Assembly (NCBI GenBank): GCA_019689635.1
Contig: JADGHB010000002.1
Location: 80,430-144,429, forward strand
Length of the DNA: 64,000 bases
From: Nevskia sp.
Lineage (GTDB): Bacteria > Pseudomonadota > Gammaproteobacteria > Nevskiales > Nevskiaceae
Direction of reading: 5' to 3'
Shown here: positions 1 to 9,299 of the stretch, piece by piece
How positions within the stretch are numbered: position 1 is the stretch's first letter
How the letters are laid out: every line of letters starts with the position of its first letter
Program-made: the position numbers and the translations under genes
Notes under the pieces: model-generated
What the model saw: the letters and a program-made list of their open reading frames with translations, nothing else
Databases searched by the model: none
What the model was told of the DNA's origin: nothing

Positions 1-57
1 GCCGCGCGCGGCCAGAAAGGCCGCGTCGAGCGCTTTTTGCAGTTCGTCGCTGAGCAT
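1..57 (-). CDS. clpA: ClpA, ATP-dependent Clp protease ATP-binding subunit (N-terminal fragment, cut by window edge)
   Basis: Only the first 19 codons are inside the window. They read MLSDELQKALDAAF and on, which matches the start of the ClpA N-domain that docks the ClpS adaptor. ClpA is the AAA+ unfoldase that feeds substrates to ClpP in the cytoplasm. The gene lies directly downstream of clpS on the same strand, the usual clpS-clpA order, separated by 150 bp that probably carry a clpA promoter. The call rests on the short N-terminal match plus synteny. Confidence 0.85.
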   Translation of the reverse strand, partial: MLSDELQKALDAAFLAARG

Positions 58-207
58 GGTGTTCCCGGTCGCCGAAATTCCTCTACGATCCTAGCGTCGT
101 GCTTTTGCGCTCGCCGCGCAAGGGGGTGAGCGGGGCCAGCCGGGTAACCCAAAGGTCGCCCGCATTCCACACGCAAATCCCGCACCACCAGAAAAGCGCG
201 GAGGCGC

Positions 208-525
208 TCACGCCTGTTCCATCACCGTGAGCAGGGGATGTTGGTGCTTGCGCGCGTAGGCGTTGACCTGGGCGACTTTGGTTTCGGCGATTTCCGCCGG
301 GTAGATCCCGGCCACGCCGCGACCGCTCTGGTGGACCTGGAGCATGATCTGCACGGCCTTCTCGCGGGCGTGGTGGAAAAAGATCTGCAGGACCTGCACG
401 ACGAACTCCATCGGCGTGTAGTCGTCGTTGATCATCACCACCTTGTACAGCGGCGGCGTCTTGAGGCGCGGTTTGGCCTCTTCGACCGCCAGGCCGTTGC
501 CGATGTCTCTTTCCCGCTCGCTCAT
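208..525 (-). CDS. clpS: ClpS, N-degron adaptor of ClpAP
   Basis: This 105-residue protein recognises N-terminal bulky hydrophobic residues and hands those substrates to ClpAP. The conserved binding-pocket stretch [12 protein letters not shown] is at residues 31-42, with Asn33 and Asp34 in the positions that hold the substrate alpha-amino group, and His65 lies in VHQSG. The unstructured N-terminal arm (about residues 1-25) is the part that blocks ClpA unfolding. The ATG at 525 is preferred over an upstream in-frame TTG because it gives the normal family length. clpA follows on the same strand. Confidence 0.95.
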   Translation of the reverse strand: MSERERDIGNGLAVEEAKPRLKTPPLYKVVMINDDYTPMEFVVQVLQIFFHHAREKAVQIMLQVHQSGRGVAGIYPAEIAETKVAQVNAYARKHQHPLLTVMEQA

Positions 526-642
526 GACCGCAGTGTAGCGCAAGAATGCGGCGACTCGACGGGCGGTTTCCCCGTCCCGCTCCAGCCGTCGCCGACTTGC
601 ATTTTAGACCGTTCGCGGCCGCGCCGGTGCCCCTGCGAGCTG

Positions 643-681
643 GAAAAAATGAAGCCGCGCCCGCCTTGCGGCTGGCGCGGC
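643..681 (-). terminator. Intrinsic terminator behind the NHL lipoprotein gene
   Basis: Read on the minus strand, an 8-bp perfect GC stem (GCCGCGCC with GGCGCGGC, 654-661 and 674-681) is followed by TTCATTTTTTCC. A second hairpin, GACCGCC-CGCA-GGCGGTC, lies at 697-714 just after the stop codon of the NHL gene. The arrangement fits rho-independent termination of the 720-2108 gene before clpS. Confidence 0.75.
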
Positions 682-719
682 ATCGGCAACGGGCGTGACC
701 GCCCGCAGGCGGTCCGCCC

Positions 720-2108
720 TTATGGTGTGATGGTCAACGACCCCGTGGTGCACAGCCGCGGCGTGGCGCCGCTGACCTGCGAGGAGATCGGGAAGACCAG
801 GATACGGTTGTTGCCGCGATCCGTCACGTAGAGATTGCCGCTGGAATCGGTGTAGGTCGCGCTGGGAGACTTGAGGGTGTACTGGGTCGGGTTGAGGTCG
901 TTCTTCCCGTTTTGCTGGTTGCCTTCCTTGTTGTTCTGGTCGATGTCATTGGGGGTGACGTGGCTGTAATCGGATTGCCCGAACAGGCCCGAGGCGGCGG
1001 GGCCATTGGTCGTGAGCGGATTGACGCTGTCGAACACCAGTACTCGGTTGTTGCCGGTGTCGGCGACGTACAGGCTGGAGCCGTCGGAGTAGATGCCCAA
1101 GGGCCCGTTCATGTGCTGCGTGCCGCTGCCGCTGGTGTTGGCGCCGAAGATCGTCTGGCCGATGACAAAGTTGGGCATGTTGTTGGTCGTCGGGTCGGTC
1201 GTCGTCGGAATCTGATTCCAGTACAGCACCCGGTTGTTGCCGGTGTCGCTGACGAACAGCGAAAAGCCATTCGTCCAAAGATCGCTTGGATTGTTCAGAC
1301 CGATGACCTGGGTCACGCTGGTGCCGTTGCTGACGGTGCTCAACGTCCCCTGGTTGTTGCTGGTGAAGTCGGGTTGCCCGATCACAGCATCGGCGGGCGC
1401 GCCATTGGACGTCGGCACGCTGTTCCAGACCAGGACCCGGTTGTTGTTCTGGTCCACCACGACCAGGGTTCCCAGGGCGATCATGGCCGCCGTCGGTCCG
1501 TTGAGACCGGTCTGGCTGGTCGCCGCCGTGCGCGTGGTAAAGCCGGTCTGCCCGACGACGACGTCGGCTTGGACGTTGGAAGTCGGCAACTGGCCGCCGT
1601 GCAGACTCGCGTCCCAGATCAGCACGCGGTTGTTGTTGGTGTCGGCCACGACCAGATACCGTTGCGCGCCACTGGCGTCGGTGCCGATGGAAACCTTGCG
1701 CGGCGCAGCCAGGCTGGTCGCCGTGGTCGCCGGCGCGACTGAGGAGAAATCGTTCTGGCCGATGACACCGGTCGCCGCCCCCGCCACGCCCGTCGGCACC
1801 GTGGTATAGACGAGGATGCGGTTGTTCGCCGTGTCGTCGACGTAGAACACGCTGCCGTTGGTGGCCACCGAACCGAACGGCCCCGAAACGGTGCTCGCCG
1901 AGGCGGCCCCGTTCTGGTTGGGCGAACCGCTGTTGAAGTCCGGCTGGCCGATGACGCCGCTGGCCTTGGACAGATTGACGCAGTAGCTGTTGTTGTTATT
2001 GCCCCCGCAGGCGGCCAGCCCCGCCAGGGTTGCGGCCGCGAGGCCGGCGAGCAGCGTGCGGGTGCGGTGGCGCGCGGGCGCGTGCCCGCCGATGGACAGT
2101 GTCATCAC
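720..2108 (-). CDS. NHL-repeat lipoprotein, six-bladed beta-propeller
   Basis: The 462-residue product starts with a basic, hydrophobic signal peptide and a lipobox (LAAC, Cys34), so it should be a lipoprotein. The rest is built of six near-regular units, each carrying an NNR(V/I)L core preceded by V(A/S/D)DT-like residues, and spaced VIGQ(P/N)DF motifs. These are NHL repeats, and six copies predict one complete propeller. NHL propellers usually bind peptides, RNA or polysaccharide; nothing here identifies the ligand. There is no fused enzymatic domain. Neighbours (clpS downstream, a cyclase upstream on the same strand 266 bp away) do not suggest a role. The start codon is uncertain by one residue because two ATGs are adjacent. 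Confidence 0.8.
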   Translation of the reverse strand: MMTLSIGGHAPARHRTRTLLAGLAAATLAGLAACGGNNNNSYCVNLSKASGVIGQPDFNSGSPNQNGAASASTVSGPFGSVATNGSVFYVDDTANNRILVYTTVPTGVAGAATGVIGQNDFSSVAPATTATSLAAPRKVSIGTDASGAQRYLVVADTNNNRVLIWDASLHGGQLPTSNVQADVVVGQTGFTTRTAATSQTGLNGPTAAMIALGTLVVVDQNNNRVLVWNSVPTSNGAPADAVIGQPDFTSNNQGTLSTVSNGTSVTQVIGLNNPSDLWTNGFSLFVSDTGNNRVLYWNQIPTTTDPTTNNMPNFVIGQTIFGANTSGSGTQHMNGPLGIYSDGSSLYVADTGNNRVLVFDSVNPLTTNGPAASGLFGQSDYSHVTPNDIDQNNKEGNQQNGKNDLNPTQYTLKSPSATYTDSSGNLYVTDRGNNRILVFPISSQVSGATPRLCTTGSLTITP

Positions 2109-2374
2109 TTCAAGCCCTCGTCTGAAGCATGTGGTTGGAATGCGGTCTCAAGACCGGCCGCGGCCCCGCACCGGCCCTGACGGCGAGTTGACCGCAAGCG
2201 GGATCATTCGTTCAAAAATACCGTGGTCGCGGGCCGCCGCCTGCGACGCACTGCGGCGCCGATCATACCGCAGAACGGCATCCGCGCGCGGCGGTCTTCG
2301 CCGTTAACAAACGTTGCGGTCTCCTTGCCCGGCTTCGCATCCGCGCCACCCGCATGCCCGCCGGGGATGCGGAC

Positions 2375-4603
2375 TTATTTGGTCTTGAACGTCGTGGCGC
2401 CGTCCCAGTCGGGCGGCGGCGGGTGGCGGCGGAATTCGGCGATGCGTTCGAGGTACAGCTCGTATAGCGCATGCGGCCGGCCGGAACGCGACAGGCCGAA
2501 GAATTCGCGTTCGGCCTCGTCCCAGCGCTGCGCGCGGTAGGCGCGCAGGGCCTGGCGCAAGCGCGCCAGATCCTGGCGCAAGGCCTCGTCGATCGCCGCT
2601 GCCGGCCCCAGCGGCTCGTAGATCGCCACCGGCTCCTGCTTGCCCTTGACGCGCACGCGGTCCAGCTCGCGGAACGCCCAGTCCCGCGCACCGGCGCGCG
2701 TGGTCTCGCTGCAGATCACCTCCACGCCGTATTCCTTGGTCAGACCCTCCAGGCGCGAGCCGAGGTTCACGGCGTCGCCGAGCACGGTATAGGCGACGCG
2801 GAACGGCGATCCCATGTTGCCCACGCTCATCGGCCCGCTGTTCACTCCCACGCCGATGTGCAGCCGCGGCCAGCCGCGCGCGTCGAAGGCCGCGTCGAGC
2901 CTGCGCAGCACGCGCGGAAACTCCAGCGCCGCCTGCAAGGCGTGCAGCGCATGCTCGGCATCGGGCAGCGGCGCGCCCCAGAAGGCCATGATGGCATCGC
3001 CCATGTATTTGTCGATGGTGCCGCGATGGCGGAAGATCACCTCGGTCAACGGGCCCAGAAACTCGTTCATCAACTGCGACAACTCCTGGGGCCGCTCGCG
3101 GAACCGTTCGGAGATGGCGGTGAAGCCGCGGATGTCGGAGAACAGCACCGTCATCTCGCGGTGTTCGCCGGCCATGGAGATCTCGCGCCCGGACGCCACC
3201 ATCTCCTCCACCAGGGCCGGCGGCACGTACTGGCCGAACTTGCGGGCCGTGGCGCGCGCCGCGCGCTGCTCGACGAAATACCCGTAGAGCAGATGGGCCA
3301 GGAACAGCGCCAGCGTGAACACCAGCGGAATCCCGAGCGGCACGATCAGCCGGGCCGCGCTCCACAGGGCGAAGGCCTGCGCCGTCAGTACGGCGAGAAT
3401 CCCCAGCACCAGCGCCGCGCCGTACAAAGGCGACAGCCGCGGATAGACCAGCGCCATGAGCAGGGCCACGGCCAGCAGCAGGATCACCTCGATGCCGCTG
3501 TAGTACGACGCCTTCTGCTCGATGCGCCCGTCGAGCATGCCGGAGATGAGATTGGCATGGACTTCCACGCCGGGGAACACTTTGGACACCGGCGTGCTGC
3601 GGAAGTCGAGCAGACCGGCGGCCGTGGTGCCGACCAGCGCGATGGCGTTCTCCAGCACCGCCGGATCGGCCCGGCCATGCAGCACGTCGGTGGCCGAAAC
3701 GTAGGGGAAACTGCCCTGGGGACCGCGGTAGGGCACGTAGGCCGCGGCGCGGCCGTCCACCGGCACCCGCAAGGAACCGAGGCGGATGCTCTCCAGGTGC
3801 AACGAGTCCTTCGTCTCCGGCGGATCGAACTCCAGCGTCAAGGGGGGCTGGCCCAGCGCCACCTGCAGCACCGCCAGCGGCATCGCGGCGTAGACCTGGC
3901 CGGCATATTCCTGCAACAAGGGCACGCGCCGGAACACGCCGTCTTCGTCCACCCCCGGGTTGTCGAAGAACCCGCAGTACGGCGTGGCCGCCTGCAGCGG
4001 TTCGACGTTGCCGCCGTAGCCCGCGGCGCGGAAGAAATCCACGCCCAGCGCCTGACGGGCCTGCGCGTCGAGTGCCGGAGCGCAGATCGCGCCGGTTTGC
4101 GCGCGCTCGGCCTTGGGCACGTATTGTTTGAGGAACAGGCCCAGCACGACCGGCTTGCCGGCGATGGCCGCGGCGAAGGCGCGATCGCCATCCAGGCTGC
4201 GGCTCAAATCCGGCACCCGCTCGACGAAGCCCGGCACATCGGCCAGCGGCCCGCGCGCCAGGGTCTCCAGCAGGCGCGCGGGAGAGGAAGCGTCCGGCTC
4301 CGCGAAATCCACGTCGAAGCCGAGCACGCGCACCCGGTAACGTTCGAACAACTGGCGCACCAGCTCGGCCATCTTGGTGCGCGGCCAGGGCCAACCCTCG
4401 GCGACGAGGCTGCGCTCGTCGAGATCGACGATGACGATGCGCCGATCCACCGTCCGCGGCAGGGTCAACAGCAGCCGCGCGTCGTAGCTCGACGCCTCCA
4501 GCTCGTCGAGCAGGTTGTGGCCGAACCAGCCGGCAACCTGCAGCAGGAACAGCGCGAACACGACGCCGCTGATCGCCAACCGGACCCACAGCCGCTGCCG
4601 CAT
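2375..4603 (-). CDS. CHASE2-domain adenylate/guanylate cyclase
   Basis: The 742-residue protein has an N-terminal membrane anchor (about residues 8-25), a large extracytoplasmic CHASE2 sensor domain (about 35-330), a cluster of hydrophobic helices (about 360-430) and a class III nucleotide cyclase domain (about 455-640). The cyclase domain has the metal-binding motif LFSDIRGFT and the GDAVNLGSRLEGL stretch. It would convert ATP (or GTP) to the cyclic nucleotide in the cytoplasm in response to a periplasmic signal. The start is placed at the ATG at 4603, which follows a GGGGG ribosome-binding run. The reading frame stays open well upstream, but a longer start would overrun the divergent gspC. 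The 68-bp gap to gspC must hold both promoters. Confidence 0.88.
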   Translation of the reverse strand: MRQRLWVRLAISGVVFALFLLQVAGWFGHNLLDELEASSYDARLLLTLPRTVDRRIVIVDLDERSLVAEGWPWPRTKMAELVRQLFERYRVRVLGFDVDFAEPDASSPARLLETLARGPLADVPGFVERVPDLSRSLDGDRAFAAAIAGKPVVLGLFLKQYVPKAERAQTGAICAPALDAQARQALGVDFFRAAGYGGNVEPLQAATPYCGFFDNPGVDEDGVFRRVPLLQEYAGQVYAAMPLAVLQVALGQPPLTLEFDPPETKDSLHLESIRLGSLRVPVDGRAAAYVPYRGPQGSFPYVSATDVLHGRADPAVLENAIALVGTTAAGLLDFRSTPVSKVFPGVEVHANLISGMLDGRIEQKASYYSGIEVILLLAVALLMALVYPRLSPLYGAALVLGILAVLTAQAFALWSAARLIVPLGIPLVFTLALFLAHLLYGYFVEQRAARATARKFGQYVPPALVEEMVASGREISMAGEHREMTVLFSDIRGFTAISERFRERPQELSQLMNEFLGPLTEVIFRHRGTIDKYMGDAIMAFWGAPLPDAEHALHALQAALEFPRVLRRLDAAFDARGWPRLHIGVGVNSGPMSVGNMGSPFRVAYTVLGDAVNLGSRLEGLTKEYGVEVICSETTRAGARDWAFRELDRVRVKGKQEPVAIYEPLGPAAAIDEALRQDLARLRQALRAYRAQRWDEAEREFFGLSRSGRPHALYELYLERIAEFRRHPPPPDWDGATTFKTK

Positions 4604-4671
4604 AGATCCCCCTTCACGGCACGATAACGGAAAGTTTCCGCGCCCTTCAACGCCGGCTATGATGCGCTGCC

Positions 4672-5568
4672 ATGGCCTCGATCCCTCTGCGCGACTGGCG
4701 CGAACTGCCCAGGACCCTCGCCGCGCTCTACGACCGCTACGGCCGCTGGCTGCCGGCGGCGCTGGAGCTGCTGCTGGTCGTTCTGATCGCGCGCCTGCTC
4801 GCCGAGCTGGTCTGGGCGCTGGCGCCGGCACCCGCGGCGGCGGCGTGGAAACCGGCGCCGGTCACCGCGCCGGAGCGCGCCGCCGCGATCGACCTCAACC
4901 GGATCCTCGCGGCCCAGTTGTTCGGCGCCTACCAGCCGCCGGCCAATCCCGCGGCGGCGGCGCTGGAGACCGCCCCCGAAACCCAGCTCAACCTGACTTT
5001 GCTGGGCATTTTCGCCGACGCGCATGACGTCAAAGGCTCGCGCGCCTTGATCGGCAACGGCAACGACGAAAAGCCCTACGCGGTCGGCGACGAGGTCGCC
5101 CGTGGCGTGATTCTGAAAGCGATTTTCGCCGACCGCGTGGTGCTGTCGCGCAACGGCCGCCTGGAAACCCTGCGCCTGGACAAGGACAGAGCCAGCAGTG
5201 CCCCCGGTTCGGCAGAAGTTTCGACCGCGGCGGAAGCCCCTGGCGGCGAAGGTGGCGAATCCCTGCTGGCCATCCGCAACAAGCTGCTGGCCAATCCTCA
5301 GCTCACCGCGAACTATATCCGCGTGCAGCCGGTCAACAACGGCGGCGCACTGATCGGCTACCGGGTCTATCCCGGCAGCAATCGCAGCCTGTTCACCGAT
5401 TCCGGCCTGCATCCCGGCGACGTGGTCACCTCGATCAACGGCGTACAATTGGACGATCCTGCAAAGTCCCTGCAACTGCTCAGCGATCTGTCGCAGGCCA
5501 GCGCTCTAAGCCTCGTGGTACAGCGAGGCGGGGAATCGCAGACCATCAATATCAACCTCGACCAGTGA
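4672..5568 (+). CDS. gspC: GspC, type II secretion inner-membrane/PDZ component
   Basis: This 298-residue protein has a short cytoplasmic N-terminus, one membrane span (about residues 28-48), a periplasmic homology region (about 60-160) and a C-terminal PDZ-like domain (about 200-290) with the typical LHPGDVVTSINGV loop. GspC links the secretin GspD to the inner-membrane platform and helps choose substrates. The gene opens a tight operon (4-nt gap to gspD) and is divergent from the CHASE2 cyclase. Operon position and PDZ architecture make the call firm. Confidence 0.9.
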   Translation: MASIPLRDWRELPRTLAALYDRYGRWLPAALELLLVVLIARLLAELVWALAPAPAAAAWKPAPVTAPERAAAIDLNRILAAQLFGAYQPPANPAAAALETAPETQLNLTLLGIFADAHDVKGSRALIGNGNDEKPYAVGDEVARGVILKAIFADRVVLSRNGRLETLRLDKDRASSAPGSAEVSTAAEAPGGEGGESLLAIRNKLLANPQLTANYIRVQPVNNGGALIGYRVYPGSNRSLFTDSGLHPGDVVTSINGVQLDDPAKSLQLLSDLSQASALSLVVQRGGESQTININLDQ

Positions 5569-5572
5569 GTCC

Positions 5573-7744
5573 ATGAATCTTTCCTCCTTCGCCCCACGCT
5601 GGTGGCTGGCCCTGGTCCTGGTCTCGGTGTGCACCCTCGCCGCGGCGGCAGGGAGCGGCAAGCCGCAAGCCAACGGCGCAAAGAAGTCCTCCGCGGCCGC
5701 CGTCACGCTCAACCTCAAAGACGCCGACATCAGCACCTTGATCGCCACGGTTTCCGAGGTGACCGGCAAGAACTTCGTCGTCGATCCGCGCGTCAAGGGC
5801 AAGGTCACGGTGATCTCCGCCACGCCGATGGATGCCGCCGGCGTTTACGAGACCTTCCTCTCGGTGCTGGAAGTCAACGGCTATGCCGCGATTCCCTCCG
5901 GCGAGTCGATCAAGATCGTGCCCGAGGCCAACGCCCGCACCGAGGGCGGCGGCTATGTCGACCACGTCGTCGGCGCCGCGCGCGACGACATGGTCACGGA
6001 AGTGTTCTCCATCCAGAACGCCTCGGCGGCGCAACTGGTGGCGATCCTGCGGCCGCTGGTGGCGCAGACCGGCCACCTCGCCGCCTACGCGCCGAGCAAC
6101 AGCCTCATCATTTCCGACCGCGCGTCCAACGTCGAGCGCATGGCGCGCCTGATCGCGCAGATCGACGCCAACGGCGAACGCGAAATCCAGGTGGTGCCCT
6201 TGCAGTATGCCGCCGCCGACGACGTGGTGCGCGTGCTGACCTCGCTGGCCCAGCAGTCCCGGCAGTCCGATCCCGGCGCGCCGCTGCCGGCGCTCATCTC
6301 CGATCCGCGCTCCAACAGCGTGCTGATCGGCGGCGACAGCAACGAGCGGGAAAAACTGTTGACGGTCATCAAACAGCTCGACCAGCCGCAGAAGGAAAAC
6401 GGCAGCACCCAGGTCATCTATCTCCATTACGCCACGGCCGAAAACCTGGCGCCGATCCTCGCGGGCTATGCCCAGCAGGTCAGCAAGACGACCTCATCGG
6501 GCGGCGGCCAGGCAACGCCGGCCGCAGCGGCGGCGCCCAACGTCAACCCCTACGCCGGCGCCACCGGCGGCAACCCCGAGATCCGCGTGCTGGCGGACAA
6601 GGACACCAATGCCCTGGTCATCACCGCGCCGCCGAAAGTGATGCAACAGCTGCGCGCGGTGATCGACAAGCTCGACATCCGCCGCGCCCAGGTGCTGGTG
6701 GAGGGGATCATCGCCGAGGTCAGCGCCAACAAGTCCAGCGAGCTGGGACTGGACTACGTGGCCTACGACCCCAACCGCATCGCCTTGGCCGGCATCCTCA
6801 ACCAGAGCACGCTGTCCGCGCTCCAGAGCGCCGCTTCCTTGGCCGGTAGCACCAGTTCCACCAGCACCAGCAGCCTGGCCGCCGCCGGGGCCAGCCTGAT
6901 CGGCCAGGGCATCACCGGAATCGCCGGTTACATGGGGTCCAATGGCGCGATCTTCGGCGCGCTGCTGCATGCGCTGCAAAGCGACGGCGACACCAACATC
7001 CTGTCCACGCCCTCGCTGGTCACGCTGGACAACCAGGAAGCCAAGATCGAGGTCGGGCAGGAAGTGCCCTTCCTCACCGGCCAGTACGCCAACACCGGCG
7101 TGGCCAACGTCTCGGGCGTGGTCAATCCCTTCCAGACCATCGACCGCAAGGACGTGGGGCTGAAACTGGGCATCACGCCCACCATCGGCGAGGGCAACAG
7201 CCTGCGGCTGAAGATCGAGCTGGAGAATTCCAGCCTGTCCAGCGGCACCGCCGGCTCTTCCAACCTGATCACCAACAAGCGCACCGTCAGCAACACGGTG
7301 AGCGTCGACAGCGGCCAGATCCTGGTGATCGGCGGGCTGATCGACGACCACATCAACGACACCCAGAACCGCATCCCCCTGCTGTCGGACATTCCCTTGC
7401 TCGGCGCGCTGTTCAAATCGCGCAACATCACCCACACCAAGAGCAATCTCATGGTGTTCATCCACCCGGTGATCCTGCGCAGCCGCGACGAGGGCGATTA
7501 CTACACGCGCCTCAAGTACGACGAGACGCGCAAAGCCGAGCTCGGCGCCTCGACCGGACCGATCCCGCTGCTCGGCGGCCAGCGGCCGATCCTGTACCGC
7601 TACGACGATTACTTGAAGCTCAACAACAAGCCGCAGTCCACCGCGCCGCCGCCCGAAGAACCGCCGGGCGCGGCGCCGCCCGCCGGTCCGGACCGCGGCG
7701 CCACGGACCCTGCCTCACCGCCCGCCGCGCCGTCTTCGCCTTAG
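5573..7744 (+). CDS. gspD: GspD, type II secretion secretin
   Basis: The 723-residue protein forms the outer-membrane secretin channel. A signal peptide (cleavage around residue 24, after CTLAAAA) is followed by an N0 domain beginning near VTLNLKDADISTLI, three KH-like N domains with a Gly/Ala-rich insert, and the secretin core (about residues 450-640). The core contains VGQEVPFLTGQ and the closing IPLLSDIPLLGALF motif. The C-terminal 40 residues are Pro/Ala-rich and may form an S-domain-like pilotin site, although no pilotin gene is seen nearby. It is the second gene of gspCDEF, with a 10-nt gap to gspE. Confidence 0.96.
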   Translation: MNLSSFAPRWWLALVLVSVCTLAAAAGSGKPQANGAKKSSAAAVTLNLKDADISTLIATVSEVTGKNFVVDPRVKGKVTVISATPMDAAGVYETFLSVLEVNGYAAIPSGESIKIVPEANARTEGGGYVDHVVGAARDDMVTEVFSIQNASAAQLVAILRPLVAQTGHLAAYAPSNSLIISDRASNVERMARLIAQIDANGEREIQVVPLQYAAADDVVRVLTSLAQQSRQSDPGAPLPALISDPRSNSVLIGGDSNEREKLLTVIKQLDQPQKENGSTQVIYLHYATAENLAPILAGYAQQVSKTTSSGGGQATPAAAAAPNVNPYAGATGGNPEIRVLADKDTNALVITAPPKVMQQLRAVIDKLDIRRAQVLVEGIIAEVSANKSSELGLDYVAYDPNRIALAGILNQSTLSALQSAASLAGSTSSTSTSSLAAAGASLIGQGITGIAGYMGSNGAIFGALLHALQSDGDTNILSTPSLVTLDNQEAKIEVGQEVPFLTGQYANTGVANVSGVVNPFQTIDRKDVGLKLGITPTIGEGNSLRLKIELENSSLSSGTAGSSNLITNKRTVSNTVSVDSGQILVIGGLIDDHINDTQNRIPLLSDIPLLGALFKSRNITHTKSNLMVFIHPVILRSRDEGDYYTRLKYDETRKAELGASTGPIPLLGGQRPILYRYDDYLKLNNKPQSTAPPPEEPPGAAPPAGPDRGATDPASPPAAPSSP

Positions 7745-7754
7745 AATCGCCGGT

Positions 7755-9272
7755 ATGGACATGAGCACGCCATCCCCCGCGGCCGGCGGCGCCGTCGAAT
7801 TGCGGCGTCCGCCCTTCGCCTTCGCCAAGCGCCACGGCCTGGTCGTGACCGAGGACTGCGGTGAGGCGGTGGAGGTGGTCTGCAAGAACGGCGTCAGCCT
7901 GGACGCGGTGCAGGAAGTGCGCCGCTTCCTGGGCCGGCCGCTCAAATTGCGCACCGTCGCCCCCGATCAGTTCGACGCGCTGCTCGCGCGCACCTATGAA
8001 GGCAGCAGCGCCACCACGGCCACCCTGGCCGAGGGCCTGCACGAGGAAGAAGCCGACATCGACAGCCTGTCCGCCGCCCTGGCCGAGGCGCAAGACCTGC
8101 TGGAATCCGACGACGACGCGCCGATCATCAAATTCATCAACGGCCTGCTGGTCGAGGCGATCAAGGAAAACGCCTCCGACATCCACATCGAGACCTTCGA
8201 GAACCGCACCGCCGTGCGCTTCCGCCTCGACGGCGTGCTGCACGAAGTGCTGTCGCCCCCGCGGGCGCTGGCGCCCAAGATCGTCTCGCGCGTGAAGATC
8301 ATGGCCAAGCTGGACATCGCCGAAAAGCGCCTGCCGCAGGACGGTCGCATCACGCGCGCCTTCGGCGGCCGCAAAGTGGACGTGCGCGTGTCCACCATCC
8401 CCACCGGCAGCAACAACGAGCGCGTGGTGCTGCGCATTCTCGACAAGCAGGCCGAACGCCTGAACCTCGAGCAGCTCGGCCTGGACGAGCAGCAGATCGT
8501 GGTCTTGAAGCGCATCATCCATCATCCCTACGGCATCATGCTGGTCACCGGGCCGACCGGTTCGGGCAAAAGCACCACGCTCTACGCCGCGCTGTCGGTG
8601 CTCAACGACCGCAGCCGCAACATCATGACGGTGGAAGACCCCATCGAGTATTTCATCGAGGGCGTCGGTCAGACCCAGGTCAACCCCAAGGTGCAGCTCA
8701 CCTTCGCCCGCGGACTGCGCGCCATCCTGCGCCAGGATCCGGACGTGGTGATGGTCGGCGAAATCCGCGACCTGGAGACCGCGCAAATCGCGGTGCAGGC
8801 CAGCCAGACCGGCCACATGGTGTTCTCCACCCTGCACACCAACACCGCGGTCGGCGCCATCGCCCGTCTGCGCGACATGGGGCTGGAGAGCTTCCAGCTC
8901 GCCTCCAGCCTGGTCGGGCTGATGGCCCAGCGCCTGGTGCGCGTGCTGTGCCCGCACTGCAAGCAGCCTTACCAGCCCAAACTCGCCGAGCTGGAGCAAC
9001 TCGGCGTCCCCGAGCGCAAGGACGTCGTGCTGTACAAGCCCGTGGGTTGTCCGACCTGCCGCCACACCGGCTATCTGGGCCGCACCGGCATCCACGAGCT
9101 GATCGAGGTGGACCGCAAGATGGAGGCGCTGATCCACGACAACGCTTCCGAGCAGGTGCTGGAGGCGGCCGCGCGCGAACGCGGCCCCGGCATCCTCCAG
9201 TCCGGCCGCAACAAGGTGCTTGCGGGCATCACCACGCTCAGCGAAGTGTTGCGCGTGACGATCGAAGAATGA
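7755..9272 (+). CDS. gspE: GspE, type II secretion ATPase
   Basis: This 505-residue cytoplasmic ATPase powers pseudopilus assembly. It has an N-terminal N1E/N2E-like region, the Walker A motif GPTGSGKST at about residue 264, an Asp box and Walker B region around ILRQDPDVVMVGEIRD, a His box (GHMVFSTLHTN), and the tetra-cysteine zinc element CPHC and CPTC at about residues 399 and 434. The tetra-cysteine element is characteristic of GspE/PilB ATPases. Synteny with gspD and gspF separates it from PilB. No defects are visible. Confidence 0.96.
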   Translation: MDMSTPSPAAGGAVELRRPPFAFAKRHGLVVTEDCGEAVEVVCKNGVSLDAVQEVRRFLGRPLKLRTVAPDQFDALLARTYEGSSATTATLAEGLHEEEADIDSLSAALAEAQDLLESDDDAPIIKFINGLLVEAIKENASDIHIETFENRTAVRFRLDGVLHEVLSPPRALAPKIVSRVKIMAKLDIAEKRLPQDGRITRAFGGRKVDVRVSTIPTGSNNERVVLRILDKQAERLNLEQLGLDEQQIVVLKRIIHHPYGIMLVTGPTGSGKSTTLYAALSVLNDRSRNIMTVEDPIEYFIEGVGQTQVNPKVQLTFARGLRAILRQDPDVVMVGEIRDLETAQIAVQASQTGHMVFSTLHTNTAVGAIARLRDMGLESFQLASSLVGLMAQRLVRVLCPHCKQPYQPKLAELEQLGVPERKDVVLYKPVGCPTCRHTGYLGRTGIHELIEVDRKMEALIHDNASEQVLEAAARERGPGILQSGRNKVLAGITTLSEVLRVTIEE

Positions 9273-9299
9273 GCGCCGCCGCGCTCGCGGGCTGAAATC

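Noticed and set aside
2304..4589. A 761-codon open frame on the minus strand in another frame of the cyclase gene
   Set aside because: Composition is Arg/Ala/Gly/Pro-heavy with no domain pattern, and the overlapping frame encodes a clear CHASE2 cyclase. It is a high-GC shadow frame.
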